This document shows, in pieces, positions 11,406 through 23,430 of a stretch of 64,000 nucleotides of DNA. The stretch comes from Apiospora phragmitis (taxonomy: Eukaryota > Ascomycota > Sordariomycetes > Amphisphaeriales > Apiosporaceae): assembly GCA_038363925.1 (NCBI GenBank), contig JAQQWL010000003.1, forward strand, positions 2,604,001 through 2,668,000. The letters run 5' to 3'. Position numbers and translations under genes: made by a program. The notes beneath the pieces are model-generated. The model did not search any database, was not told the DNA's origin, and saw only the letters and a program-made list of their open reading frames with translations. Position 1 is the stretch's first letter. Every line of letters starts with the position of its first letter.

Positions 11406-13116
11406 TCACCGCAGGTGCAGGCTGCTAACCGAAGCAACGAGCTCGCGCGCGGTAATACGATTCCCTGATGAAGCCACCAACATCTTGTGCACAACAGAAT
11501 GGAGTGGCACTTCTCTCGTAAGCCGTTCTTTGACATGCTCGACCGTCGCCAGCCACGTTCTCATGCTCTGCCCAGCTCTGCTTTGTGGCCCTCTCACGTC
11601 GTTAATTTGCCAACCTGGGACTTGTCCCAGATCAGGAAGAGGTATCAACTTCAAGAGGTACAACATCACGATTCCCAGCGCCCATACATCATCCGACGCC
11701 GTGCGTTTTTGTAGAATAATATATTCTGGGCCAACATACCATGGTGTCCCCCGTCGATTCTCTGCGGCCCAAACGTAGCATGTCCAAAGTCAATCAATTT
11801 TGCCCCTTCCTCGCCATACAAGATGTTGAAAGGCTTGAGGTCGTTGTGGCCCACACCCCTTTGTCTCTAGGTAATCTAAAGCCCCTGACATGTCGCAGAG
11901 AACTCGGTTGGCGTCTGTATCGTTTCCGGAGAAGAACCCGCTCGCGTTGCGCCACCTACTCCTTCTCCCAAGGTCAAGAGCGTCATAGTATTTGAGAACA
12001 AGGGAGTTGAGCCGAGCATCTCCACCGAGTAAACGTATGATAAACCCCTTTTCCCATGTCAGACGAAGTGGGGTGAAGAAGCTCCAGCATACTTACGGAT
12101 CTCAAGTTGCGATGCATGGAAAACTCTCGATTCCAGAGTTTGGCTCGAATGACGGGATTAGGATGCGCTTTCAAGGCCTTGACGACGACGACTTGTTTGG
12201 GATGGGTAGACACCAGAGCCTGGAACACCTCAGCCACGCCACTGACCCCTGCTTTGCCTAAGCGGATGACGTGGTATTCTTCATCGCCCTGGCCATTGAC
12301 GACACGCAGCTTTTGGCCTTTTTGGATGTCTCGAAAAACATCAATCTTCCTGGCGGGTTGGAACACTCCAGAGCCGGGTGTGGCTGGCGTATGTTTCTCG
12401 GAACGACTTCTCTTCGAACCCGCAACTCCAGGGATCTCTTTTGGCTCATATAGTTGGCAGGAATATCTCCGCGGGAATATTAGGAGTTGGAAGACTGTGC
12501 TCCCATCGCCTTGCTTAACGACCCAAGCCCCGGGTTCTGCTTTCTTGATCTCGTAAGGCGGAACATGCGTCTCATTTGACCCTGGTGTGGCATCATCTGT
12601 TTCTCGCGGTTTAGAAAGGTGCAGAAGCTTGGTGGATTTGTTTACCAGCGCGATACCATCACTCTGGCTGTCGTAGTAGAGCTCGAGGCTGACCGGTTCC
12701 TGTATGCAGTATGTAGCATCCTCCTGGCCTTGCATAACAGCGATGCATTGGACATGTCGTTGCATGTCATCCTGGAACCTGGACGCCCGTGGCAGGTGTT
12801 CCACCTGGTCCGTCTTCGAGTCCGATCTAAATCTTGCTGGGTCCCCGGGCTGAATCAACAGTCTACACGCGAGGTGACCGACGTCAAGATCCAAAATTCG
12901 AAATAGTTTCTGATCCGTTTCCGTATGGGAACAAGCTGCTGGTGGCGCCTGTCTCGTCGCATTTGTCTCGGTAATGCGCTGTTCGACGTGACCCTCAGAG
13001 AAAGGTTCAGTTGCTTCCCATTCTTCCATGCGTCGCTCTACATGGCCTTCGGAAAAGGGGTTTGTTGGGTCCAAGCCCTCATCTTGTTGACTTTGGTCCA
13101 GACGTAGCTCATTCAT
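11406..13116 (-). CDS. protein kinase with long N-terminal region; two frameshifts in the catalytic core
   Basis: Exon 1 is 12097-13116 and exon 2 is 11406-12047, with a 49-base intron starting GTAAGT. Residues 1-250 hold two near-repeats (PFSEGHVERRMEEWEATE and PFSEGHVEQR) and a conserved part (LDLDVGHLACRLLI, EPVSLELYYDSQSDG). The kinase domain has the Gly-rich loop equivalent LGKAGVSGVAE, the VVVVKALK lysine and NREFSMHRNLRS for helix C. Exon 2 has LLGGDARLNSLVLKYYD, HNDLKPFNILY (catalytic loop with Asp, Lys and Asn), KLIDFGHATFG (DFG) and, in another frame, GTPWYVGPEYI and ASDDVWALGIVMLYLL. One extra base in GGGGTGTGG (about 11853-11858) and one missing base in a five-G run (11748-11752) break the frame. 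All catalytic residues remain, so sequencing error is as likely as decay. Substrate unknown. Confidence 0.7.
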
Positions 13117-13569
13117 GGCGACCGGATTGACCAGATCTATGGCACGGCAAGATGGCCATCCTTCAGAAACGGGAGGTCCCTGACATTATATTAGCATGCA
13201 GTTGTGCAACCTTGGCTTCAGACCGCTTGGCATCCTCAGCGCCTACGACGCGCGCGCGAGAGTGTGGTGCGGGTAATGGTTCTATGCTATAACGTAGTCA
13301 GCGCGGTCGCCATGTATCGTGTGAGTGTTGGATGCCCCTGTGGGTATCATCCTCGAAACCTGTAAACCAATCGTTCTGGGACTCCATCCTTGTCAGACAG
13401 GGGCTTCTAGCGGCATGATTTAGGCGGGCGCCTTTTGCCGGCACGTTGAGTACCTCGCCCTGACCTGACCTCTTCAATTTGCCGACTACCACTAATGCTT
13501 TTCATGACTCTTCTGCATTCAGTGAGCCTAGGAAGTTCGCCCCTACAATTACTTCTACAACTGGTCACG
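13117..13569. other. shared upstream region of divergent genes
   Basis: About 450 bases separate the kinase start (13116, -) from the next gene start (13570, +). The frame 3' of 13495 is open into the next gene but has no family support before MENTDRN. No specific operator can be named. Confidence 0.35.
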
Positions 13570-14531
13570 ATGGAAAACACCGACCGAAACCGAGTCGACT
13601 ACACCTCACACCCTGAATGGTTGTGGCCCGCCCACAAGTTTGGGCTTGAGCCCGATGATCAATTCACTGCTCTTCACGAACAATTTAACACATGGAGAAT
13701 GCCACTTCAAAACGCACATGCCTTCCATGCTGATCTCTCCGACCTCGCGCGCACACACACCACGAAAGACAGTTTATTCCACGACCTTGAGCGACGCAGA
13801 CAACTACGGTCAAAGGAGATGCTCGTGGCCTGGGAAGAAATCGCGTTGGCTTTGGGGATGAGGAGAGCATTCTCGAGTCAGACGACCGCTGGGCGAAATT
13901 CACGCAGCTGTCTCGAACAAGAGCACTCGATGCCTTCATTGCCTTCCTATACACATTTCTTCCGGAACACAAAAAGAGATTGGTGGATGGCGACGTATCG
14001 AAGCGAACCGAAGCGGAGACTCGCTCAAGAAGAGCGGCAGCGGACACACCTCGAGAACGCGTCAACCTCACCAACAAGGACGGCGATGTTGGCGAAAGCA
14101 AGCGGCATGATCCCGGTCACCCGCGCAGATGGAATACCGAAGGGGGACAAGATGTCGACGACCTCGCCTCGATACCCTCGACCACGTCCTGCTTCAGCGG
14201 AATGGAGGTGGACGTTGACAAGGACCGGACACCCGTCTCACCCTTGCCGAAATATATCTCAACGGAGGGCACTGCCCCCCCCATTTCCTACAAGGACTCC
14301 CGAAGCGATATCATTCTAGGGCCAGAATTCCCAACTCGGTCTTCGAGACTCCGACAGTCAAGCAATAGAGTCAGCAAACGTACTACAACTCCCCGTCCGT
14401 CTACCAATCGCGAATCCAGAAACAGCCGCGTTAAGGCGGCCGCAACACCAAAAGCAAGGTATAATCTACGATCACGCCCCGTAGAATCGGAGCAGCATCT
14501 CGATCGACGAAAGCGCAGGAGGTGCGGATGA
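13570..14531 (+). CDS. conserved fungal protein of unknown function, basic C terminus; one frameshift
   Basis: The ATG at 13570 begins MENTDRNRVDY and leads into the conserved HPEWLWPAHKFGLEPDD, HAFHADLSDLARTH and EMLVAWEEIALAL. The frame then breaks in a four-G run at 13854-13857. One base shifted, it continues DEESILESDDRWAKFTQL, RALDAFIAFLYTFLPEHKK and a long low-complexity, Arg/Ser-rich tail with SPLPKYIS, TRSSRLRQSSNRVS and a C-terminal RRKRRRCG that looks like a nuclear localisation signal. A single missing G restores a continuous protein of about 320 residues, so the break is likely to be a base-call error. I recognise the layout from other Sordariomycete genomes but no function. The gene is divergent from the kinase. 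Confidence 0.6.
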
Positions 14532-14736
14532 GATGCAACTTGAACTCGGGATTCTCAGCGACGTAGGATTGAGCAACCCCTCGGCGTTTCTGCGGCGTAT
14601 CGGAGCGTTCTAAGATCAGCCTCGTCCGCGACGCGCCACTGGCGTTATTGCACTCGATATAGCCTTCGCCCCAACCATCTGATCCAGCATGGACACTACC
14701 ATCGGTTCCCACGTTGCCGTGGGCGGAAGACATCAT
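14431..14736 (-). CDS. uncertain ORF antisense to the preceding gene's 3' end
   Basis: A - strand frame from MMSSAHGNVGTDGSV contains GWGEGYIECNNASGASRTR and SDTPQKRRGVAQSYVAE, which reads like real protein rather than noise. It overlaps the tail of the 13570 gene by about 100 bases and lacks a recognised family. A GTGAGT site at 14862-14871 after SSCCKIQSAIDA could mark an upstream exon. Evidence is weak. Confidence 0.25.
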   Translation of the reverse strand: MMSSAHGNVGTDGSVHAGSDGWGEGYIECNNASGASRTRLILERSDTPQKRRGVAQSYVAENPEFKLHLIRTSCAFVDRDAAPILRGVIVDYTLLLVLRPP

Positions 14737-15272
14737 CGCAACCTCTTGGAAGTGCAAGAAAAGAGCAATAAGCAGGCGAAGTCGGCGATCCCACGAAATC
14801 GGATACGGCTACACTGAGAAGAGCTGAGGAACCGGACGAGATCTCGATCACGACAAAAGAAGCTCACTCACCACGCGTCGATCGCACTCTGGATCTTGCA
14901 GCACGACGACGATACAGCCAACAACGATGACAGTGGTGATAGACTACTGTCTTCGTAATGTTCCGAAGACAATGCCAGGCTGTCGGCGGCGACCATATCC
15001 CCTTCGTGCTACTCTTCGCCTGCGCCTGTCTCCGCACCGGCGCCTTCTCACCAGACGTCCAGTTCTTGGGTGACATCAGTATCTAGCAGCGAAAACTCAA
15101 CGCCAAAATCCGACGCGGCACAAAGGCGGACGGTGTGGCAGCTAACTTCGGGGTACTAGGTCGGCTAGTCGGGCGAGTCGGTCCAGCCGATTACGGAACA
15201 AGACCGCCAACAGCAGTGCCCAGAGGACTAGACTAGTGTGGCATACGATGTACGAACTTTCATATTACAATC

Positions 15273-15384
15273 ATGGCGCTTGCGCTCGACAGGCAGAAAA
15301 AGCACGGCGAGGCGGAGCAGATGTATCGGCAGACTGGAGGTAGAGAAGGTGCTGGGCCGAGAGCATCCCGAGACCTTGAAAGCG
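15273..15384 (+). pseudogene. kinesin-light-chain type TPR fragment
   Basis: The + strand reads LALDRQKKHGEAEQMYRQT and, after a frame change near 15330, EVEKVLGREHPETLKA. Together this is one tetratricopeptide unit of the kinesin-light-chain kind found in tandem at the C terminus of many fungal STAND/NLR-like proteins. Only one repeat is left and the frame closes soon after. It could be the last trace of a STAND gene related to, or separate from, the hydrolase gene at the left edge. Confidence 0.5.
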
Positions 15385-15647
15385 TCGCCGAAATCTTCAG
15401 TTGTCCATTGATACTCGCGTAAATGAATTGCCAACGACTGATACATGATGCATCACACAGATTGCGTCAACATCATCGCGTCCTGATAGCCAAACTAATT
15501 TTCAGAATTCCGATCCTGTCAACCAATCGCGCACCTCTGGACCACCACAATTCGGATCGAGGTTCCGGCCATGCCGCATTATCAAACTCCTATGTGCCCG
15601 GTGCTGGTATTTTAGAGAAGAGAGTCGCTCAGATCTTGGGTGAACGG

Positions 15648-16044
15648 CTAGCGCTCCTTGTGCTCGCGTTTGGAATTCTTCGACGATTTCGCGGAAGTGG
15701 ATCGTCCAGATGCCTGCGGAATGCCGGATAGGATATGCTGATATTTCCAGCGTACACCTGGTACACTCTGTAGGCCAAGTTTGCTTCTGGGTTAGTTACT
15801 GTCCAACGTACAAAATGGCGGCTGCCAGACTCACATCGCCGGTGCGTTGTGCTTCGGCCATAAGACCCTCTGGATCGTCCAGCATTTGAAGGGCAAGACG
15901 GCGTTGTTCTTGAGATGTAAAAGACTCGCCGCCGATGTTTCTTTCTTCTTCTGGATCACCGTATGGATCCTTGCCTCGTGCTTGTTTATCCCGCATCTCG
16001 GCGGTGAAGTCGTCACCAGCATGGTTCTTGGGTGTGCTGTTCAT
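15648..16044 (-). CDS. small conserved fungal protein, 109 residues, intact
   Basis: Exon 1 (15835-16044, exactly 70 codons) and exon 2 (15648-15767) are joined by a 67-base intron with GTGAGT donor, TAACTAACCC branch site and CTACAG acceptor; the phase 0 join gives RTGDSVPGVRWKYQ. The ATG at 16044 is preferred over a GTG further upstream. The protein is highly charged: MNSTPKNHAGDDFTAEM, DPYGDPEEERNIGGESFT, EQRRLALQMLDDPEGLM, then WKYQHILSGIPQ and a Ser/Lys-rich tail ending KREHKER. There is no signal peptide or membrane segment. I believe it belongs to a conserved ascomycete family without assigned function. No frameshift is present. A decayed copy of its tail lies at 8102-8143. Confidence 0.75.
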
Positions 16045-17226
16045 GATGCTAGCTGATGATGATACCACGAGGAAGGTGAGAATGAATAAGGAAAGTAGAA
16101 AGGAGGGTAGCCGGAATCTCTGAAAGCTGGATGGGTATAAATAGATGTATCATGAGCGAGTCTTTGTGGTTTGCGTTTCAATGGGGTCTACCAGAATGTG
16201 TGTGCCCATAGCAAGAGAGTCCTGAAGTGTGCATGAAGTGACCCTTGCAGCCTTCAAGGTAAGACTTTCACTTCCGCGACTGGTAATTCGACAGGGGTAT
16301 TAAAAGAGGCAGGCTATGAGGGAGACGAAGCGTAACTCAGCCAAAATAGGCCCAGTTGCTTCGCAAAAGCTCTGGGCGATGCTTGGTGCTACGATAGATT
16401 GACTACATACCAGATATTTGACATCATAAGCACGTAAAGGGCTATCAGTTGGTTCGTAACCAGCTATCGGGAGACTGCTACTTCCGGAAGATAGGCTGTG
16501 CGAGTAGCTCTAATATCGATAGACGGTACGTCCCGTGGTGCAGCGCCCTTCGACCGGAGTAATGTAGGCTCGTGGTGGTCGATTCAGGAATAGGGGTGGA
16601 CTTCTACACAAAGTAGGGGCCATCCCTTTGCGAGAAATCTGACGACAGGGCGTACAGCCGTCAGGATATCGCCAAGATCAACCAGCGGGGTTCTGTCCTA
16701 CACATCGAGACTTAGATCACAAATCACAAAACAGTAGCTTCCTCAAGCGGCACGCAAAGCCATCTTGGAAACTTTGACAGATGAATCGCTCGTCGGTATC
16801 GCCAAAGCTTCTGCCACATGCAAACCATGAACCACAGCAACATCTTGTCTTTTATTGCAGGGTCAAGGCCTATTGGGGCCCACCAAATCTGCCACGCAAA
16901 AATCCTCGATGATGCGTGTTGCTATGGTGAATGGACAGCATACGGGGCTTCTATCACTTCATGATATTGATGGCAGCACTGCATCGAGGATCGTAGCTAA
17001 TGGAATTCTAGCATGGAAAAAAGAAAGTGACCAGCAGAGTAGTGATGAACAATCGGGATATAGTTTGTTATGCGTGCAAGATGGCTAGGCCGGACTGCTG
17101 AAGTGAACATAGGAGTCTCCCGAGCCACATGATCATGAAATTCGCCTTTACCCAGGTGTCCGTCTCATAATCATCCACCAGATTCAGGGGCAAATTGTTA
17201 TTTGTAAGCCACCACGCAGAACGTGA
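16045..17226. other. intergenic stretch, no gene recognised
   Basis: This 1.2-kb interval includes the presumed promoter of the 109-residue gene and the 3' flank of the next gene. A + frame at 16855-17088 has no recognisable domain. Confidence 0.35.
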
Positions 17227-18411
17227 TTACGTCGAGGCTGAAGGGTTCGCAATGGATGTGTCGCCGGACCCTGCCGCATTCTCGTAGAAGTCGAGACATT
17301 CCGTAAGAACTGGTTTCAAATCAGCTAGGACTCCCAAATCGCTGGGTTAGTTGCAGATAATACATATTTTCAATGATTTGTTCTTCCCATACACCGTACT
17401 CATAGTCCACGAGGCCGTGCCTTTTAATCCCATCACAGAGACGTACAATCTCCTTGCCCATCTCCTTGAGCCCGTCTTCGCTCACGAGTGTTTGGTCCCT
17501 CTGTAGCGCCATCCCTGAGCCAACCATGTCTTTTTGCTTCTGTAGTAGAGCTAGCCAAGCATGGTTAAAATTTTGCCAAAGCTGGACACGGGCCTGGTGT
17601 AATTCGGGATTATCGGCAGTCAGACCTAGAGAGCATATTGATCGTCAGCAGGAGTGCTGTGTGACACGGACCGTCCTCGAAACGTACCCAGCTCGACAAC
17701 TTTGGAGAGCAGCCAGTCGGAAACAGTCAATAGCGATTCGCTGGCCGAACCGAGGACGCCGTTCTGGATGTTAGTGAAGATTTCCTTGATGGTTGTCTGG
17801 TACTTCTCATAAGCTTCAGCCATGTCTATTGGCGCCGTGGCCGTGTCTGGCGCTTCGCTTGCTTGTGGCATACCGCTCGTTGATGCAACGCTATGCTGGT
17901 CATCAAGCTCTGTACTCTCGGTCATCGGGCTTGGCTGATCGATTGCCTGCGTGTTCGATGAAACAGCTGGAGCCGGGAGGGCAGGCGCCGTTCCTGCATC
18001 GGCTGGTTCCCCTTGGAACCGAGACGCGGCCACAACTGCCGGCCTGCGTGCCGTTGGTTGCCACAGCGGAGAAAGCTGATTTGTGTTGTAGGCGGTGTTC
18101 GGCACGCTCGTATGCGGGATGCCGTACTCCAGGGAGGGATTGAAGGGTGTTTGCCGATACTCGGACGGCCAAGAAATTGGGTTGGGTGGTAAGGCGAGCG
18201 AGAACGCCGCAGCCTGGTCCTGGCGGTAACCACTATAGGCAGCCGTCCCGACCACGCCCTGAGTCGTCAGGAACATGTCCATTCGCGCAGGCTGATGTTG
18301 ACTTACGCTGGTAGCGTACGACCAGCGCTCCGCATTGGGATCTTGAGCCAGATCGCTCGAAGGGGCACTGACGGGCGGCCCAGTCGGCCTCCTTCGCGCG
18401 TCCCCATCCAT
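17227..18411 (-). CDS. conserved fungal protein of unknown function, about 355 residues; 3' splice uncertain
   Basis: Exon 1 (17688-18411, ATG GAT GGG GAC) and exon 2 (17364-17625) are joined by a 62-base GTACGT...CTCTAG intron that restores VVELGLTADNPELH. The N-terminal 170 residues are Pro/Ser/Ala-rich and probably disordered. The conserved part starts AEAYEKYQTTIKEIFTNI and SESLLTVSDWLLSKVVEL and continues QLWQNFNHAWLALLQKQKD, DGLKEMGKEIVRLCDGI and KRHGLVDYEYGVWEEQII. A third exon (17227-17309) with LTECLDFYENAAGSGD fits after a GTATTA donor at 17363 and a CCAG acceptor at 17310, but the phases differ by one base; one surplus A in the AAAA run at 17366-17369 would explain it. An upstream Leu start (18486) is unlikely because 18412-18480 looks like an untranslated intron. 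Function unknown. Confidence 0.65.
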
Positions 18412-20135
18412 GCCACAGGTGCGTTCCGCTAGGCAACAAACGAGGGCACTAGTGAGGTCGCAGAAGACGACACGGCGATAGGCCAAAGCTGCCAGACAAC
18501 AGTTCGTTAGAACCTTCTAGTCGAGGAAAGGGCGAACCTGCGGAGAACGAGCAAGAAGACGGTGGCTGCTTGTGCAAGGCAGCAGGCGCGATAGGGTACG
18601 GGACCACCTGGCATGGAACATTCTCAGTTGGACAACTTAGACAAGCGGACGACGGGCACTGCAGCTCATATAGACGGGGCAGATGTCCAAGACCAGGCTC
18701 CTGGGACTGGCTTGCATCAACCGATATGTTCTCGTGTGGTTGCAGCGAGAGCCTCGTTAAAGCTGCAGCGTTCCGAGGACCACTGCTGGGAGCCGTCCAT
18801 GCAAGAAGTAACTACATACGTGCAAACAAGGCCATCGTTTCGGGCAGAAGTACGACGCCACCGCCAGTTGCCTGCATCATCCAAGCGCCGCCGAGGCAGT
18901 CTGCTCCCATCTCATGGTGCTCACCGGCGGCCCAAGCGAGTACCGCGTTGTGACGTACCAACCCGCAGGGAAAAAGAGGCGCTAGCCTGGCGCGTTCTGC
19001 CCCCAACGTGATCTGTTGCTCCGGCTGACCTCGCACGGTGCATTGCATGGTGTACCGGAACAAGAACACAAGTCAAGGGCAAGGACGGATTGCTCGGCCG
19101 TTGTGTGGTAGGATCTTGCTCGTGGCGGCTCTCTCTTTGCTACGTACCTGCTGCGTACCCCTCGACCCCGGTTAGACACGCGAGCGCCGCGACGCGACGC
19201 GTTCGGCCAAGGATGGCTTAGTGTAACTACGGGCTATCTAGCGAATCGAGAAGGCTGTCGATCCTCCACACTAGACCCCTGTTAGATCGAATCTCCATCC
19301 TCCAAATGGTGCTAGACGAACATCTTACTATGCCTTTCCTTGCCCCTTAAGAAGCCTCCATATGCGTAGGAATTAGCTTTCTTCTAGAATATACACTATG
19401 TAAGAGTCTCCTTATTAATGTTTCCTTATCAGATCGGCTTCTTTCTTTATGAGATGTGAGCCTTTGCACATTAGCGAGCGCTCGTGACTAGGCCATTGAT
19501 CTACCTATAGATCGCCTCTGCACGATTCTTCGGTATAGTAATATAGGCGGATGTAGAGCTCTTCTCATTTCTATAGGGAAGTGCGTGTTTAGAAAGCCCT
19601 TCGGCTATAAGCCGCACTTGAATAGTTGCCAAGGATCTATCGTGAGACAACTGCTCTCCGTACGCCACAGGGTCGGCAGCCTATGCAGCTGGGTCGAATT
19701 CTTGTTGCTGGGTATTGGAGTTTATGTTGATAGAGATAGGCAGGCTGGCGCTGAACGAACGTGGAAACCAGCGAAACGAGGTGGGCGAGACAGTACTACT
19801 AAATAGATGTAGTATCGCGGTCTAGCTGACTCACGATGTATCCTAAAGAGATGCGGATTTAGAATAGCCGTGGCAGGGTTGGTGTCCCGAGTGAAATCCT
19901 CGGTATCTACGTTGCCATGTATCCAATAGGACTGCATCGCTATTTCGATCACTTGGAAGGTTCGGGCCTCACCAACGGCCCAGAGCACAGCGCAATCTTC
20001 GTCCTGCTTTTTGCATGCATGGTTTATTGTGTATCATGTCCTCACTAGACTTTCCAACCACCACATTTTGCACCCGCACAAAAGTGCCTATGGACTACTA
20101 CTGATCCAGGTGGTCGGCATGGCAGCTACTGCAGT
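18412..20135. other. intergenic stretch with degraded, AT-richer middle
   Basis: 18412-19200 includes the upstream region of the preceding gene. 19260-19810 is AT-richer and, read on the - strand, gives several short stretches broken by stops (for example KGFLNTHFPIE and SAYITIPKNRAEAIYR) that resemble the tail of a DNA-transposon transposase, but I cannot name the element. Confidence 0.3.
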
Positions 20136-20640
20136 ACAGCAACTTGGCTCGCTCTCAACTGTAGGTACCTCTGGATATTTTCATCGCCATACTTACTGTG
20201 TTGGAGTAGTTCTTGTATTAATGACAGCTTCTCCTGCTCTAGTACCTTTTTGGTAACCCTTAAACTCTCCTTGTTAGTACGCAATCCAGCCTCTTTATCT
20301 AGTAAATCCTTTTTTTGTTGCTTAATTCGTTTACGACACTTAGCGGCAGCTTAACGGTTCTTCTCCTTGTTCCTTTCCTTAGCAAAATCGGCATGATAGC
20401 CAGGTGAAATCTCTGAACTAGCTGGGGTCTCTGGCTGCAGGCCATGATCGATAGTAGCCAGGTTTCCTAGATAAGCCTCTGTTGGGGGTTGGTTGGGTAG
20501 TTGTGCTAGCTGGCCATATTGGCTGGGCTGGGCGGCATAGTCCTAAACGATGCCTTGATGTCCCGAATAGCCGTAGCCGCCAGCAGTTACTTGTGCGAGT
20601 GCAGGTTGATTAGGGATGGCAAATGTGCCAGGCTGTCGGA
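20136..20640 (-). pseudogene. bZIP transcription factor pseudogene with RIP-type stops
   Basis: The - strand encodes HADFAKERNKEKNR, a stop, then AAAKCRKRIKQQKKDL: the basic region N-R-x-A-A-x-K-C-R of an ATF/CREB-type bZIP with TAA (20351-20353) where the family has Gln (CAA). A leucine zipper follows with Leu spaced at heptads (LLDKEAGLRTNKESLRVTK, KVLEQEKLSLIQELLQHSK). The N-terminal part is Gln/Pro-rich (AAQPSQYGQLAQLPNQ) and has a second stop (TAG, 20543-20545) where CAG is expected. Both stops are C-to-T changes at CpA, the RIP signature, although this region is not generally AT-rich. The product would have bound DNA as a dimer; this copy cannot. Confidence 0.7.
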
Positions 20641-20809
20641 TTTGTGTTAGAAGATGGCATTACAAGCACAGGGTTCAAACCTTACTTCTAGTGTCCCAGG
20701 GACCCCAAGCCCGGCTTCGTACTCATAGTAGTAATTGTGCCCAATAAATAGAGGGTCGAAAACCTCATAGACGTGCGGTGGCCCGTCGCATAGGCTGCCG
20801 GGGATAACG

Positions 20810-21215
20810 TTATCTCCAGACATCGGAACTGCGGGGCGATTGGCAATGGCTGTCTAGGGTGCAGGCCCATGCTGCCAATGTGGGGAGGGGCCCCTATTTG
20901 AGCTTCTCGGGACCGCGATCGGGGTCCGACTGTGCACATCGCATCCTTTCCCATCGGTGGTACTCGCGTAAGGGCAAACACAACATGGCGCTGCACTATG
21001 CAGCCTCCATGCGCTTTGATCCAGTTCGGGTTGGGCAAAGCCATGTTTGCTTCCGATGGTTTGCTGCGTGGCGCCAGTAGGCGAAGGCGTATGCACAAAC
21101 ATTCCTGGCCGCTTTAATGAATGCGTTCATTGCATAGTTACGGCTTTATCTCGGACAAGGAGGCGTTGCACTACGCGCAGAGGGCTTGCATGTGTATGCA
21201 CAGGCGCCATAACTC
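20810..21215 (+). repeat. duplicated segment A, copy 1
   Basis: About 400 bases starting near CCAGACATCGGAACTGCGG and including CAAACACAACATGGC, GCAGCCTCCATG, GGGCAAAGCCATGTTTGC and CTCGGACAA are repeated in the same orientation at 23030-23430. The copies are roughly 70 percent alike by eye, with indels. Both keep weak coding-like features in one frame (ALSRTRRRCT against ALSRTKKCTR, FNEC against FNEG), so it may derive from a gene. Confidence 0.7.
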
Positions 21216-21825
21216 GGTGGCAACTCCATGATGTTGTTGGTGTTGCAGTCAATTGCTGCCAGCCTCGAGCAAGTCGGCTGGTGTGGTTGATCACGTATGG
21301 AAAATCGTCTATATGATCTGCTACGCGTTCGAGCACTGTAACCAGCTGAGCCTCAAGAACATCTAGACAGCGGGGCGTACGTCAGCGCCCTGGGCCATCA
21401 GTCACAGCTGCGTATCAGCTCGTTCCTTGCATTTCGACCAGGTTTTCGACGCGCTAACATATCCAATCTCCTGCCATATCATCTTCCCCGATGCTGTTCC
21501 CGGCTCTGTGTGCAGTTATCTATTACGCGGTCAGTTTAGCCGTTGTCGATATGACCTGGTTTACATGCAACATAGCCTATCCATGAGAAGCCAGTTTTCT
21601 GTTACTTCACCAACACACTGGTGGGTTCTTATGTATCGTCGACACTTTCTTAGACGCACAAAGCGCGGGTGGTCGCAACGGTATTCAATCTAACAGAGGT
21701 TAGGCAGGCTCACCAGTAGACAAGTGCCCGTATCGTACCTGTCTCATATCGCACATACTGCCGGGCGAAACTGAAGCTAAGCGAACGATAGGATGCTAAT
21801 ATGAATGGGAAAGTTGGCGGAGTTC
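21216..21825. other. sequence between duplicated segments A and B, no gene recognised
   Basis: In the second copy the corresponding interval holds the C2H2 gene. These 610 bases show no zinc-finger motif in any frame and no other recognisable gene. Confidence 0.35.
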
Positions 21826-22150
21826 TGCCTGGAGCGGCTCTTGTGCGCGAACATTGAGCACAATGCTCACGTCTTATATAGAACCTCTGCCCTCATGCAT
21901 TTGGACAAGGTCATAGCTTGTCCCTCGCCGCGGCAGCCATCGCAGTGGAACTGGCCTCCCCATTGGACTGCAGTTTACTTCCATCAGAAGGGATGGGTCG
22001 GACGATCCCCAGCCCTGGACCTTGGATACGTGCCGTCCGACGGCTAGGTGAAGGTACCTCCACAAATCGAGATGGGAAATGGATCTGACATGACAGGCTA
22101 CTATGTAGGACCGGCTTTGAAGCGTATCGCAGTTCGTGCCAGCGCTTTCA
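21826..22150 (+). repeat. duplicated segment B, copy 1
   Basis: This stretch matches 24890-25230, the upstream region of the C2H2 gene, in the same orientation: GGCTCTTGTGCGCGAAC against GGTTCTTGTGCGTGAAC, CTTATA, CATGCA, GACAAGGTC, GGTGAAGGTACCT against GCTGAAGGTACCT and TGACAGGCTAC against TGACGGGCTAC. Here no C2H2 coding sequence lies next to it. Confidence 0.7.
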
Positions 22151-23029
22151 TATAGTGATGGACGCTATCTACAAGGAAGCCGGATAAACAACGATGCGAG
22201 GTGCTACAGCCCTTCTCCTGGACGGACAGGCCCTAGCTTGTACCAGTGACAGCCCTATCTGCGTCCTGTTGGTATGACTTGCCTGCACAAGCAGCAGATC
22301 GAGTATGCATGTATCAAATTGCTGGGATCGGTGCTTGCTATGGGCTTCCGCAAGAGAAGCGCAAGGATTCGCCGCTGTGCAATCGAGCAGAGAAAATCCA
22401 AGGTCTCGTGTAGGCGTACAAGCAGGTACTCAGTAGTCCGAATGAGGAGGTTTGCCACTACCCGCAATATATCTCGCTAATTGAAGCGCAACACATGCCC
22501 GAACTTGCAACAAGGCACCAAAACATCCCAGTGCTTGGTCCTAGCAACCCCTCCGAAAGCTTCACTGTCCCAAGCGTGAGACCCATTTCCTTGGCTACAA
22601 ATGAGCAGCACAGGCTCGACAGGTGGATGGTGTCAGATTTCTCATCCGAAAGTGATGAGTACAGGGCATTTTCTCCATCATGATGCTGTCCAGGCTCAGG
22701 TGGTGCAACGTGACGGCAGAGTTATGAATGGATGAGAAAAGACCAATAAGTCCCCAGAAGCTCTCTGGCCATATGCCTTCCGTGTTCGTTGTGAAAGCAA
22801 ACATCCCATCCTATTTGGTCGTTGTGCTATGGTACACCCTCCTCACCATTCCTGGTGAGGCAATCCAGTCGTCGTGTAACGGACCTTGCTTGTCCCAGCT
22901 GCCCGCATCTGCGATGTATCGACCTCGATCATCCTGTCGGAGAAAGGGCCAGCAAATTCCATTCCTGATGGTCACTTCCCGTTCGCACCGGCTACGGCGA
23001 ATGCATCTCTCGCCCAGGCAATTATACGA
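22151..23029. other. intergenic stretch, no gene recognised
   Basis: A short + frame at 22495-22683 ends DRWMVSDFSSESDEYRAF and a - frame at 22811-23074 is Cys/Arg-rich; neither can be assigned to a family. Confidence 0.3.
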
Positions 23030-23430
23030 TGTTGTCCAGACATCGAACTGCGGGGGCGATTGCAGGCCAATCATGCAAATGTGGGGAAGTCCCCTACATG
23101 GGCTCCTCGGGCCGCGATCGGGCTGTCGACCTCGGAAATCGCACCCTTGTCGATCGGTGGGATTCGCTTAGGAGCAAACACAACATGGCCCTGTACAACT
23201 GCGTCATATGCAGCCTCCATGTGGCTTGATCCAGATCGGGCTGGGCAAAGCCATGTTTGCACCGATTGTTTGCTACGATGGCACCAGCAGGCTGCCTGGG
23301 GCGTATGTCCGTCCTCTCACGCCTGATTGCTTCAACGAAGGCGCCAAGTGCGCAGGCATGGCGTTGTCTCGGACAAAGAAGTGCACTAGGCCCACAGATG
23401 CTTGCGTGTACGCACAGGCAGAACAAGCGC
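23030..23430 (+). repeat. duplicated segment A, copy 2
   Basis: Second copy of the 20810-21215 segment, immediately downstream (3') of the C2H2 gene. Shared anchors are CCAGACATCG, CAAACACAACATGGC, GCAGCCTCCATG, GGGCAAAGCCATGTTTGC and GTCTCGGACAA. Confidence 0.7.
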